From contig NZ_BAAAXV010000008.1 in assembly GCF_039535785.1 (NCBI RefSeq), positions 186,001-250,000 of the forward strand: a stretch of DNA of 64,000 nt. Direction: 5' to 3'. Under the pieces are notes generated by a model, which did no database searches, had not been told where the DNA came from, and saw only the letters and a program-made list of their open reading frames with translations. Positions 49,116 through 56,883 of this stretch are shown piece by piece. The position numbers and the translations under genes were made by a program. Position 1 is the first letter of the stretch, and the number at the start of each line of letters is the position of its first letter. The stretch comes from Nonomuraea helvata (GTDB lineage: Bacteria; Actinomycetota; Actinomycetes; Streptosporangiales; Streptosporangiaceae).

Positions 49116-49219
49116 TATGCCCTGCCTCCGCCCGGAGCTGTGATGAAAGCGACCGACAAGGAGGAGCGCGAGATTCCGGCGCGTCCCTCGCGTAGAAGCC
49201 GGAAAGGAGCTGACGGGCC

Positions 49220-49366
49220 ATGCGCATGACCGCCGCCGACCTGATGACCAGCCCCGCTGTCACCATCTCCGCCGATGCCTCGGTGGTCGCGGCCGCTCGC
49301 CTCATGGATGCCCATGACGTCAAGAGGCTGGCGGTCGTCGACTACAACGGCCGCCTGCACCGGTAG
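49220..49366 (+). pseudogene. CBS-domain protein, truncated
   Basis: The frame reads one half of a CBS pair (MRMTAADLMTSPAVTISADA, then ARLMDAHDVKRLAVVDYNGR) and stops at LHR where the family would continue with VGIVSRRDLL. GAAAGGAG precedes the ATG, so translation could still begin. The next CBS piece (49369) lies in a different frame 3 bp later. Confidence 0.7.
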
Positions 49367-49368
49367 CC

Positions 49369-49562
49369 ATGTTCGTGCGCGAGGCCATGAGCAGCCCGGC
49401 CGTCACGGTCCGCGGTGCCGACCCGGTGCGGCGGGCCGTGCGGACGCTGTACGGCCATGACATCACCGCCGCTCCGGTGGTGGACGACGACGACCGCCTG
49501 GTCGGCGTGGTCAGCGAGCTGGACCTGCTGCGCGGCGAGTTCGACCCCGACCCCCGTGCCAC
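49369..49562 (+). pseudogene. Second CBS-domain fragment
   Basis: MFVREAMSSPAVTVRGADPV, then YGHDITAAPVVDDDDRLVGV and VSELDLLRGEF is a clean CBS half. After about codon 64 the frame runs into unrelated arginine/proline-rich sequence, at the junction with the kinase fragment that follows. It may be the second half of the CBS protein begun at 49220, after a deletion and frameshift. Confidence 0.65.
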
Positions 49563-49616
49563 CGCCCGTCCCAGATCGCCGTGGCCGTCGACGATGCGGC
49601 CCTCGGCGATGCGCCT

Positions 49617-50504
49617 CTCGGATTCTCGACTGCCTGGAGTTCGACGAGCGCCTGCGCTTCGTGGACGGCCTGGACGACGCCGCCTTCCTCGCCATGGACC
49701 TCGAATGGCTGGGAGCGCCGCGGCTGGCCGAGCTGTTCCTGCGCTGGTACGTCGAGTTCAGCGGCGATCCGGCGCCGACGGCGCTGTGGCACCACTACGT
49801 CGCCTACCGGGCGTTCGTCCGCGCCAAGGTCGCCTGCCTGCGCCACCGGCAAGGCGACATAGACGCCGAGTGGGAGGCACGGCGGCTGGCCGAGCTCGCG
49901 CTCCGCCATCTGCACGCGGGAGCCGTCACGCTGGTTCTGGTCGGCGGCCCACCCGCGAGCGGGAAAACGACGCTGGGCGGCGCGCTGGCCGACCGGCTCG
50001 GGTACACGCTGCTGCGCAGTGACCGCATCCGCTAAGGAACTGGCCGGTCTCGATCCGGCGCAGTCCGCGAGCGCGCCGTACCGGCAGGGCATCTACGACC
50101 CCTGCCACACCGCCCGCACCTACGCCGAACTGCTGTCACGCGCCGAACTCCTGCTCGCACAGGGCGAGCCGGTCGTCCTGGACGCATCCTGGAGCGAAGA
50201 GCGGCATCGTGCGACGGCCGCGGACGTGGCCGTCCGGACCTCCAGCGACATGGTCGCGCTCCTGTGCACCGTCCTGCCTCAGATCGCCTCCGCTCGGCTC
50301 GCCACCCGCCCGCCGGAGCTCTCCGACGCGGACGAAACCGTCGGCGCCGCCATGACCGCGGCCATGCCGCCGTGGGCGGGCGCGATCGAGATCGACACCA
50401 GCGCTTCCCCACAAGAGGCGCTGGCACGTGCGCTGGCCGCCGTCCACCCGCCTGAGCGGAACGTGTCGTGGCGTTTTCGGAGATCTCAGCTGGAACCCGA
50501 CTGA
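49617..50504 (+). pseudogene. Aminoglycoside-phosphotransferase-like/AAA kinase (Rv2004c-like), 5' truncated and frameshifted
   Basis: The first part (RILDCLEFDERLRFVDGLDD, AAFLAMDLEWLG, then VTLVLVGGPPASGKTTLGGA with a Walker A) runs to a TAA at 50033. One base later the next frame continues without a gap (KELAGLDPAQSASAPYRQGI, then EPVVLDASWSEERHRATAAD). Together they match the C-terminal half of the two-domain protein known as Rv2004c in M. tuberculosis, a DosR-regulon gene. The N-terminal half is lost at the junction near 49610. Removing a single T at 50033 restores the frame. Confidence 0.75.
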
Positions 50505-50592
50505 CCGGCGGGTCCGCGGTCGGGACTCTGCTCTACCCCCTCGAAGATCGCCGGCGGAGGGAGTCTGCCGTGGTCTTTGGCCCTGGCCGCGA

Positions 50593-50606
50593 GGGACTTA
50601 TGGCCC
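50593..50606 (+). promoter_or_regulatory. DosR-like box before USP remnant
   Basis: GGGACTTATGGCCC is a good match to the island motif. A ribosome-site-like AGAAAGGGAGG (50639 onward) and then only the 3' end of a USP gene follow it, so the promoter outlived most of the gene. It may now serve the acyltransferase gene at 50813. Confidence 0.5.
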
Positions 50607-50650
50607 TGGGACGGCAGGGCCGCGCAGGGTGCGATGGGAGAAAGGGAGGA

Positions 50651-50761
50651 CTGGTCACCGGTGCGCACGGGCGCGGCGGAATACGCTCGGCGCTGCTCGG
50701 GTCGGTCAGCCACGGAGTGTTGCACCACGCCCGCTGTGCCGTGGCCGTGGTACGGAAGTGA
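50651..50761 (+). pseudogene. Universal stress protein C-terminal remnant
   Basis: LVTGAHGRGGIRSALLGSVS, then HGVLHHARCAVAVVRK and a stop at 50761, is the last 36 residues of a UspA domain, nearly identical in pattern to the complete paralogues nearby. A box and a ribosome-site-like sequence directly precede it, so an internal deletion removed about 240 codons. Confidence 0.75.
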
Positions 50762-50812
50762 AGGGTGCCAATCACGTGGCCGCTCACGGACAGCAGGCCT
50801 GAGGTGGGAGAC

Positions 50813-52264
50813 ATGCGGCAGCTCAGCGCGCTGGACGCGCAGTTCCTGAACTTCGAGACCGACACCAACATCGCCAACATCGGCGGGCTGGCCGTACTCG
50901 GCAAGGATCTGTCCCGGGAGAAGATCCAGCACAGGCTGGCGGAACGCATGGCCGCGGTGCCGCAGCTACGGCAGCGCCTGGTCCGCGTCCCCTTCGGCCT
51001 GGACCACCCGTACTGGGCCGACGACGGCGAGGTCGACCTGGACTATCACGTCCGGGAGCGCACCCTGCCGGCTCCGGGCGACGACGCGCAGCTGGGCGAG
51101 CAGGTGGCCCGCCTGCACGAGCGGCGACTGGACCGGGAACGTCCGCTCTGGGAGATGTACCTGATCCATGGCCTGTCCTGCGGCCGCTGCGGCATCTACA
51201 CCAAGGTCCACCATGCCGCCGTGGACGGGCTGACGGGGGCGGAGGTGCTCGCCGCGCTCATGGATCCCGCCCCCGAAGCGGTCGCGCGCCGGCCCCAGGC
51301 CCCTCCAGCGCTCTGGCACATGCTGGCCAGGAGCGCCTGGCACCTCGCGGCGAACCCCATGCACCTCCTGCGGTTCGCGGGCGAGGCACTGCCGGTGCTG
51401 GACCAGCTCCCCGTGCTCTCCCGGCTGCCCGGCGCGAGCAGCCTGTCGCGGCTGACACGGCCCCACCCGCTGCCGGAGCTGCCGGAGTTCGCCGCGCCCC
51501 ATACCCCGCTCAGCGGTCCGGTCTCGTCCCGGCGCCGCTACGCCTTCGCCGAGCTGCCGCTGAAGGAGATCAAGCGCGTCAAGAACGCCTTCGGCGTCAC
51601 AGTGAACGACGTCGTGATGACACTGGTGGCCTCCGCACTGCGCCGCTGGCTGCTGGCCCATGCGGCGCTGCCGGAGGCGCCGCTGGTCGCGGGCGTGCCG
51701 TTCTCGGTGCGCGGACGGGCCGGCGCGAACGAGGGCAACCAGGTCACCATCATGATCACGCAGCTGCCCACGCAGGTGGACGACCCACGCCGGCGGCTCG
51801 AACTCGTCAGCGAGGCGATGCGGCAGATCAAGGAACGGTTCGCTCTGACGCCGGCTCGCCTGCTCAGCGACCTGAGCGCGAGCATGCCCGCCGCGCTGAA
51901 CGGCCTGGCCGACCGCGCCGCGCTCGAACTGGTGGGACGGACGACGCCGCCCCTCAACGTGGTCGTCTCCAACATCCCCGGACCGCAGTTCCCGCTACGG
52001 ATCGCCGGAGCCGGGCTGCTGGCGCACTACCCGGTGTCCGTGCTCACCGACGCGAGCGGCGGCCTCAACATCACGGCCTTCTCCTACAACGGCCGCCTCG
52101 ACATCGGCCTCACCGCCTGCAGGAAGCTGGTCCCCGACGTGTGGGCCTTCCCCGGCTACCTGCACGAGGCTCTGGACGACCTCAAACCGGCTCCTCGAAG
52201 GCGGAAGGCGCCGCCGGGCCGTCGGCTGCGTGACACCGACCCTTCCGCGCACGCCGACGCTTAG
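50813..52264 (+). CDS. WS/DGAT acyltransferase (wax ester/triacylglycerol synthase)
   Basis: This 483-residue enzyme joins acyl-CoA to diacylglycerol or fatty alcohols to make storage lipid. The catalytic motif HHAAVDG (His133, His134, Asp138) is present, along with the family opening LSALDAQFLNFETDTN, NDVVMTLVASALRRWL and VVSNIPGPQFPL. The ATG at 50813 has GAGGTGGGAG before it. The M. tuberculosis homologue tgs1 is a DosR-regulon gene that makes triacylglycerol in dormancy, which fits the neighbours. Confidence 0.93.
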   Translation: MRQLSALDAQFLNFETDTNIANIGGLAVLGKDLSREKIQHRLAERMAAVPQLRQRLVRVPFGLDHPYWADDGEVDLDYHVRERTLPAPGDDAQLGEQVARLHERRLDRERPLWEMYLIHGLSCGRCGIYTKVHHAAVDGLTGAEVLAALMDPAPEAVARRPQAPPALWHMLARSAWHLAANPMHLLRFAGEALPVLDQLPVLSRLPGASSLSRLTRPHPLPELPEFAAPHTPLSGPVSSRRRYAFAELPLKEIKRVKNAFGVTVNDVVMTLVASALRRWLLAHAALPEAPLVAGVPFSVRGRAGANEGNQVTIMITQLPTQVDDPRRRLELVSEAMRQIKERFALTPARLLSDLSASMPAALNGLADRAALELVGRTTPPLNVVVSNIPGPQFPLRIAGAGLLAHYPVSVLTDASGGLNITAFSYNGRLDIGLTACRKLVPDVWAFPGYLHEALDDLKPAPRRRKAPPGRRLRDTDPSAHADA

Positions 52265-52299
52265 CCGTCCGGGTTGAGGACCAACGTCACCCCCGATTC

Positions 52300-52313
52300 G
52301 GGACTTCGTCCCC
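52300..52313 (+). promoter_or_regulatory. DosR-like box upstream of USP gene
   Basis: GGGACTTCGTCCCC is a one-base-shorter version of the island motif (GGGAC-TTCG-TCCC). It lies 65 bp before the USP start at 52378. Confidence 0.55.
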
Positions 52314-52377
52314 GGGCGCGACGAGCGCGCTGTCGCGAAAGTGGAGGTGAGAGCGGACAGAGGAAAGGGAGGGCGTG

Positions 52378-53217
52378 ATGGCAGGTCACATCGTGGTCGG
52401 TGTGGACGGGTCCACGCCGGCGACCGCGGCCGTGGAGTGGGCCGCCGCCGACGCGCAGCGCCGCGGCCTGGCCCTGCGGATCGTGCACGTGTGCCAGCAG
52501 TGGCCGCACAGCGAGAGCGCCGAGTACTGCGCCGGTGCGCTGGAGGCCGCCGCGGTTCGCGCCCGTGAGCTCACCAGGGATGTCAAGGTGACGACAGAGC
52601 TGCTCAGCGGCGACGTGATCGACGATCTGGTCGCGGAGTCGGCGTCGGCGGACAGCCTGGTGCTGGGCAGCAGAGGGCTCGGCGGGCTCGCCGGGATGGT
52701 GCTCGGGTCGGTCGGCACGGCCGTGGCCGGCCACGCCGCCGGACCGGTCGTCATCGTCCGGGCTCCCAGCCCGTTGCGGCACGACAGGGTCGTCGTCGGC
52801 TACGACGGTTCGGCGTGTTCCGAGGCCGCGATGGCCTACGCCGTCGAGCAGGCCAGAGCCCGTGGGGCCGGGCTGCACGTCATCTCCGCCTGGCAGCTTC
52901 CGGCGTTCTCGCCGTACGCCGTCGCCTACGGCAGCCTGATCGAGGATCTCATGCGGGAGGAGGCCCGCGCGGCGCGGGAGCGCGTCGTTCCCTGGCGCGA
53001 GAGGAACCCCGATCTCGTCATCACCGACGAGCAGCCGTGCGAGCACCCGGTCAAAGCACTGATCGACGCGGCCGGGACGGCCGACCTGCTCGTGGTGGGC
53101 TCGCGCGGCCTCGGCGGCTTCGCCTCGGCGCTGCTCGGCTCCGTCAGCCACGGCGTCCTGCACCACGTGGCCTGCCCGGTCGCCGTCGTGCGACCACGCG
53201 AGAAGGAGGAGTCATGA
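52378..53217 (+). CDS. Universal stress protein, tandem UspA domains
   Basis: This 279-residue protein has two UspA modules, with ATP loops GSRGLGGLAGMVLGSVGTAV and GSRGLGGFASALLGSVSHGV. GGAAAGGGAGG precedes the ATG at 52378. The stop overlaps the start of the CBS gene (ATGA at 53214), so the two are made together. A dormancy-type box lies 65 bp upstream. Confidence 0.93.
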   Translation: MAGHIVVGVDGSTPATAAVEWAAADAQRRGLALRIVHVCQQWPHSESAEYCAGALEAAAVRARELTRDVKVTTELLSGDVIDDLVAESASADSLVLGSRGLGGLAGMVLGSVGTAVAGHAAGPVVIVRAPSPLRHDRVVVGYDGSACSEAAMAYAVEQARARGAGLHVISAWQLPAFSPYAVAYGSLIEDLMREEARAARERVVPWRERNPDLVITDEQPCEHPVKALIDAAGTADLLVVGSRGLGGFASALLGSVSHGVLHHVACPVAVVRPREKEES

Positions 53218-53699
53218 CCATCGAGACCCTGACCGCCGAACAGGTCATGAGCCGTGTCCTGGTGGCCATCAAGCCGGACGAGTCACCGTTGATGGCCTGG
53301 GAGCTGATGCGCCGCGCCGACGTGCACCACCTGCCGGTCCTCGACGGACGGCACGTGCTGGGCATCCTGACCCGCGAGCAGGTGGCGGCGTCCTGGTCGG
53401 GCGGGCCGCAGGAGCAGTCCAGCCGCCAGGTCAGGACGCTGCTGCAAGGCGAGCGCAGGCCGGTGATCCGCCCGGACACCCCGCTGGCCCGGGTCGCGGC
53501 GGCGATGCTCGACGCCGGATGCGACGCCCTGCCGGTGGTCGACGCGGGCGGACTGATCGGCCTGGTCACGGCCCGTGACGTGCTGGCGGCCGTCGCCGGA
53601 CGTGTCCGGTCTGCCCAGACGCCCGGTGAAGTGGTCACCGGGATGTTCCACCTCGAGCCCGTCCTGCCCCGGATGCCCTCGCCAAGAGGGGCGCGATGA
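53214..53699 (+). CDS. Two-CBS-domain protein
   Basis: This 161-residue protein has a full CBS pair: LTAEQVMSRVLVAIKPDESP with HHLPVLDGRHVLGILTREQV, and RPVIRPDTPLARVAAAMLDA with ALPVVDAGGLIGLVTARDVL. It resembles Hrp1 (Rv2626c), a strongly DosR-induced protein. CBS pairs sense adenine nucleotides. GAAGGAGGAG precedes the ATG, which overlaps the stop of the USP gene. Confidence 0.92.
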   Translation: MTIETLTAEQVMSRVLVAIKPDESPLMAWELMRRADVHHLPVLDGRHVLGILTREQVAASWSGGPQEQSSRQVRTLLQGERRPVIRPDTPLARVAAAMLDAGCDALPVVDAGGLIGLVTARDVLAAVAGRVRSAQTPGEVVTGMFHLEPVLPRMPSPRGAR

Positions 53700-53775
53700 A
53701 GGCGTCTGCTCCGTGAGCGCCCGGCGGGCTTCGGCCCGCCGGGCGCAGTCGTGCGGCACCCGCCGGTGGGACGGG

Positions 53776-54432
53776 TCAGAGACCGTGGATGCGGCGGCCG
53801 GTGATCTTGTGCGGGACGATGCGGATGTACAGCTGGCGCTCGCCGCCCGCCCATGGGGTGACGCCGGCGTGGGTCACCTTCTCCACCTCGTCCTCCGGTA
53901 CGTGGTGGGCGGGGCCCTGGATGAGCACGCTCCAGCCGGCCCGCTGGGCCTCGTCGATCCGGTCCACCTGGAAGCCGATCTTGATCTCCACTCCTTGCAG
54001 GCCGGTGCGCAGGTCCTGGTCCATGGGGCCGCCCCGGGCCGTGCGGAAGACGACGGCGCCCTCGTGCAGCTTGTAGTTCACGGGCAGCACCGTGGGCCCG
54101 TCCGGGCCGTTGAACGCCACCCGGCCGATGCCGCCCGGCTCGACCAGCCGCAGGCACTCCTCGGGCTCGAGGACCTCCAGGACAGGATGGGCCGCGGCAG
54201 GACCGGGGCCGGGCGGGCGATCGCGCCCGCCGCCCAGCAGATCCTGGATGGTGGTCTCCAGAGCGGCGGCCAGGCGGGTCACCGTCCCCATGTCGGGCAT
54301 GTCCAGATGGCTCTCCAGGTACTGGATGTATCCGCTGGACATGTCCGCCCGGTCGGCGACCTGTTCGACGGTGAGACCGAGCCGGTCTCGGTGATAGCTG
54401 ATGCGACGGCCGAAGTCACCACTGCCGGTCAT
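53776..54432 (-). CDS. XRE helix-turn-helix fused to pyridoxamine-oxidase-like domain
   Basis: This 218-residue protein has an N-terminal XRE domain (LGLTVEQVADRADMSSGYIQ, then YLESHLDMPDMGTVTRLAAA) followed by a PPOX/flavin-reductase split-barrel (GRVAFNGPDGPTVLPVNYKL; GWSVLIQGPAHHVPEDE; LYIRIVPHKITGRRI). Flavin or F420 binding could make it a redox-responsive regulator. The box at 54495 lies 63 bp before its start and is shared with the divergent USP gene. Confidence 0.9.
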   Translation of the reverse strand: MTGSGDFGRRISYHRDRLGLTVEQVADRADMSSGYIQYLESHLDMPDMGTVTRLAAALETTIQDLLGGGRDRPPGPGPAAAHPVLEVLEPEECLRLVEPGGIGRVAFNGPDGPTVLPVNYKLHEGAVVFRTARGGPMDQDLRTGLQGVEIKIGFQVDRIDEAQRAGWSVLIQGPAHHVPEDEVEKVTHAGVTPWAGGERQLYIRIVPHKITGRRIHGL

Positions 54433-54494
54433 GGGTGCGTCCTTCCTTGGCTGCTGGTGCCCATGAAGCTACCCACGTGTTTCTCCAGCAGACA

Positions 54495-54508
54495 GGGCCC
54501 TTCGTCCC
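54495..54508 (+). promoter_or_regulatory. DosR-like box in divergent promoter
   Basis: GGGCCCTTCGTCCC fits the island motif. It lies 75 bp before the USP start at 54583 and 63 bp before the XRE-PPOX start at 54432. Confidence 0.65.
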
Positions 54509-54582
54509 TGACGTGACCGACCTCCGGCCCTGCTGCGGACCGGGCCGGGCGCGGTCCGATGGAGGTGACGAAGGAGGCAATC

Positions 54583-55425
54583 ATGATCATCGTAGGCGTG
54601 GACGGCTCCGTGGCCGCGCGAGCCGCGGTGGAGTGGGCGGCCCAGGACGCGTTCCGCATGCGGGTGCCGCTGCGGATCGTGCACGCCGTGGACCGCTCGC
54701 CGTACCAGATCGGCAAATACCCCAACTCCATCCTTCCGGACGTGCTGCTGCGAGAGGGACAGCGGATCCTGAACGAGGCGGAGGCGCTCGTGCGTGAGCG
54801 GCGGCCCGCCGTCGAGGTCACGACGGAGGACCTCGAGGGCGCGCCGGCCGAGGTCCTGCGCGAGCAGGCCAAGGACGCCACCGAGGTCGTGGTCGGCAGC
54901 CGCGGGCTCGGCGGTTTCGCCGGTGCGCTGCTGGGCCCCGTCAGCATGCACGTGGCCGGTCACGTGCGCTGTCCCGTCGTGGTCGTCCGGGCCGAACATC
55001 GGCCGGCGTACGGGGAGGTCGTGGTCGGCGTCGACGACTCGCCGGAGTGCGAGCCCGCGCTGGCCTACGCCTTCGAGCAGGCGAAGCTCCGGGGGAGCGC
55101 GCTGCGGGTGGTACACGCCTGGCAGCTGCCGGTGCATGCCTTCGCCACGGAGGCCTCCTACGACACGGACGAGGTACGTACGGCGCAGCATCAGGTCGTC
55201 CGCGACCGGACGGCGATCTTCAGCAGGGACTATCCGCAGGTGAAGCTGGTCGAGGACGTGCAGTCCGCGCACCCGGTCGACGCGCTCGCCGACGCGTCAG
55301 AACGAGCGGACCTGCTGGTGGTGGGCTCACACGGGCGCGGCGCCCTGAGCTCGGTGCTGCTCGGCTCGGTCAGCCGGAGCGTCCTGCACCACGTCCGCTG
55401 CCCGGTGGCGGTGGTGCGCGCGTGA
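54583..55425 (+). CDS. Universal stress protein, tandem UspA domains
   Basis: This 280-residue protein has two UspA domains, with ATP loops GSRGLGGFAGALLGPVSMHV (Pro replaces Ser in the last step) and GSHGRGALSSVLLGSVSRSV. AAGGAGG precedes the ATG at 54583 (MIIVGVDGSVAARAAVEWAA). It is the fourth complete paralogue in the island and shares the box at 54495 with the divergent regulator. Confidence 0.93.
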   Translation: MIIVGVDGSVAARAAVEWAAQDAFRMRVPLRIVHAVDRSPYQIGKYPNSILPDVLLREGQRILNEAEALVRERRPAVEVTTEDLEGAPAEVLREQAKDATEVVVGSRGLGGFAGALLGPVSMHVAGHVRCPVVVVRAEHRPAYGEVVVGVDDSPECEPALAYAFEQAKLRGSALRVVHAWQLPVHAFATEASYDTDEVRTAQHQVVRDRTAIFSRDYPQVKLVEDVQSAHPVDALADASERADLLVVGSHGRGALSSVLLGSVSRSVLHHVRCPVAVVRA

Positions 55426-55433
55426 GGGCCGCG

Positions 55434-55655
55434 CTACTTCCGGGGGCGTGCGATGAAGGTCGTGATGATGACCACGACAGCGAGGATCACGGAGATGACG
55501 ACGATCGCGATCGGCAGATTCATGGCAGCGCTCCCGTGGAGTCCGACACCTCCAGTGCACGTCAGCCACCAGTGCCCCCGCCAGAGGCCAAGGTCCTGCA
55601 TGCCGTCCCGAAAGTCGATGAGGTCGTTCGGTGCGGTGTACGCGGGCGAGCTCAT
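55434..55655 (-). CDS. Small single-helix membrane protein
   Basis: This 73-residue reading (MSSPAYTAPNDLIDFRDGMQ...) ends in one strong transmembrane helix with a basic tail (AIVVISVILAVVVIITTFIA, then RPRK). GGAGGG lies 5 nt before the ATG at 55655. An internal ATG at 55523 with GGGAG before it would give just the 29-residue helix protein. Two dormancy-type boxes lie 28-63 bp upstream, so it is probably part of the regulon. I do not recognise the family. Confidence 0.6.
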   Translation of the reverse strand: MSSPAYTAPNDLIDFRDGMQDLGLWRGHWWLTCTGGVGLHGSAAMNLPIAIVVISVILAVVVIITTFIARPRK

Positions 55656-55682
55656 CGGCACCCTCCGTGACCTGCGTAAGGA

Positions 55683-55718
55683 GGGCCGATGTCCCTGGCA
55701 GCATGGGACCTTCGGCCC
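55683..55718. promoter_or_regulatory. Two DosR-like boxes in divergent promoter
   Basis: GGGACCTTCGGCCC (55705-55718) is the best form of the island motif, 49 bp before the nitroreductase start. GGGCCGATGTCCC (55683-55695) is a one-base-shorter second site nearer the small membrane gene. Confidence 0.7.
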
Positions 55719-55766
55719 TGACCGGACCGCCCCCGGCGTGATGCGCTGGACTCGGAGGTGGTGGTC

Positions 55767-56744
55767 ATGACCGTCGTTTCCGCGAAGCACGCGCTGGAAG
55801 CCGCAGTGGAGGCCGCGCGCTGGGCGCCGTCCGTGCACAACACGCAGCCCTGGACCTTCGTGGTGTCCGAACAGGAGATCGGCCTGCGGGCCGACACGGA
55901 CCGGAAGCTGCGCGAGAGCGATGTCTCGGGCCGTGAGCTGCTGATCAGCTGTGGCGCGGCCCTGTTCACCATGCGTACGGCGATGCGGTGCGAGGGCTTC
56001 GAGCCGGTGGTGCGTACTCTCCCGGACCCGGACCGTCCCTCGTTGCTCGCCACGCTCCGCCCGGGCACCGAGGCGCAAGCGGACGAAACCATCAAGGCAC
56101 TGGGCGGCGAGATCGAACGCCGGCGCACGCACCGGGCGGGCTTCGCCGACGTGGCCGTCCCGGACGGGGTGGTCGAGCGGCTGGTCCTCGCGGCCATGGA
56201 GGAGTGCGCCAGGCTGACGCCCGTCCGCTCCCCGGACGCGATCAGGGTGATCGCCGGGCTCACCCAGGCCGCGCAGGGCGTACAGGCGCAGGATCGCCGC
56301 TTCAGCCTGGAGATGATCCGCTGGGCGCGGCCACCTGACAGCAGCCGTACGGACGGGGTGCCCGCCCAGGGCTACCCGCGTGAGGCGGCGCGTACCGACC
56401 CGCATTTCCCGCAGCGCGAGTACGCCTGGCAGCACGGCTGGGGCAGCGAGGCCGACCAGCGAGGCGCGACGGCCGTCGGGGTCGTGGCGCTGCTCACGAC
56501 ACGGGGCGACACCCGCCAGGACTGGATCGACGCGGGGCAGGCGCTGCAGCACGTGCTGCTGGAGGCCTCGGCGTACGGCCTCAGCGCCGCCTTCCACACG
56601 CAGGCGCTGGAGATGGAGCCGCTCCGCGAGTTCCTGCGGATTCAGCTCTGCTCGGGTGAATACCCGCAGATGATCATGAGGCTGGGCGTCACCTTCGACG
56701 ACAAGGACTCGATCCGCCGCCCGCTGTCGGAGATCATCGAGTAA
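55767..56744 (+). CDS. Acg-family nitroreductase-like protein
   Basis: This 325-residue protein of the Acg/Rv3131 group is a degenerate double nitroreductase with one FMN-site half (AARWAPSVHNTQPWTFVVSE) and a second half (LLEASAYGLSAAFHTQALEM). Homologues are classic DosR-regulon genes and may sequester flavin, not act as reductases. GGAGGTGG precedes the ATG at 55767. The consensus box lies 49 bp upstream. Confidence 0.9.
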   Translation: MTVVSAKHALEAAVEAARWAPSVHNTQPWTFVVSEQEIGLRADTDRKLRESDVSGRELLISCGAALFTMRTAMRCEGFEPVVRTLPDPDRPSLLATLRPGTEAQADETIKALGGEIERRRTHRAGFADVAVPDGVVERLVLAAMEECARLTPVRSPDAIRVIAGLTQAAQGVQAQDRRFSLEMIRWARPPDSSRTDGVPAQGYPREAARTDPHFPQREYAWQHGWGSEADQRGATAVGVVALLTTRGDTRQDWIDAGQALQHVLLEASAYGLSAAFHTQALEMEPLREFLRIQLCSGEYPQMIMRLGVTFDDKDSIRRPLSEIIE

Positions 56745-56883
56745 TCCTACAATTCTGAATACTTCAAAGAATATCGGAATTTCCCAAAGGGGGATTACCA
56801 GCCCCCACCTGAAAGTAAAGTAGCGACAAATCCACCGAAAATCGTTACCCTTCCCGTGGCAGTCAATGATCACGGGAGCGTAA

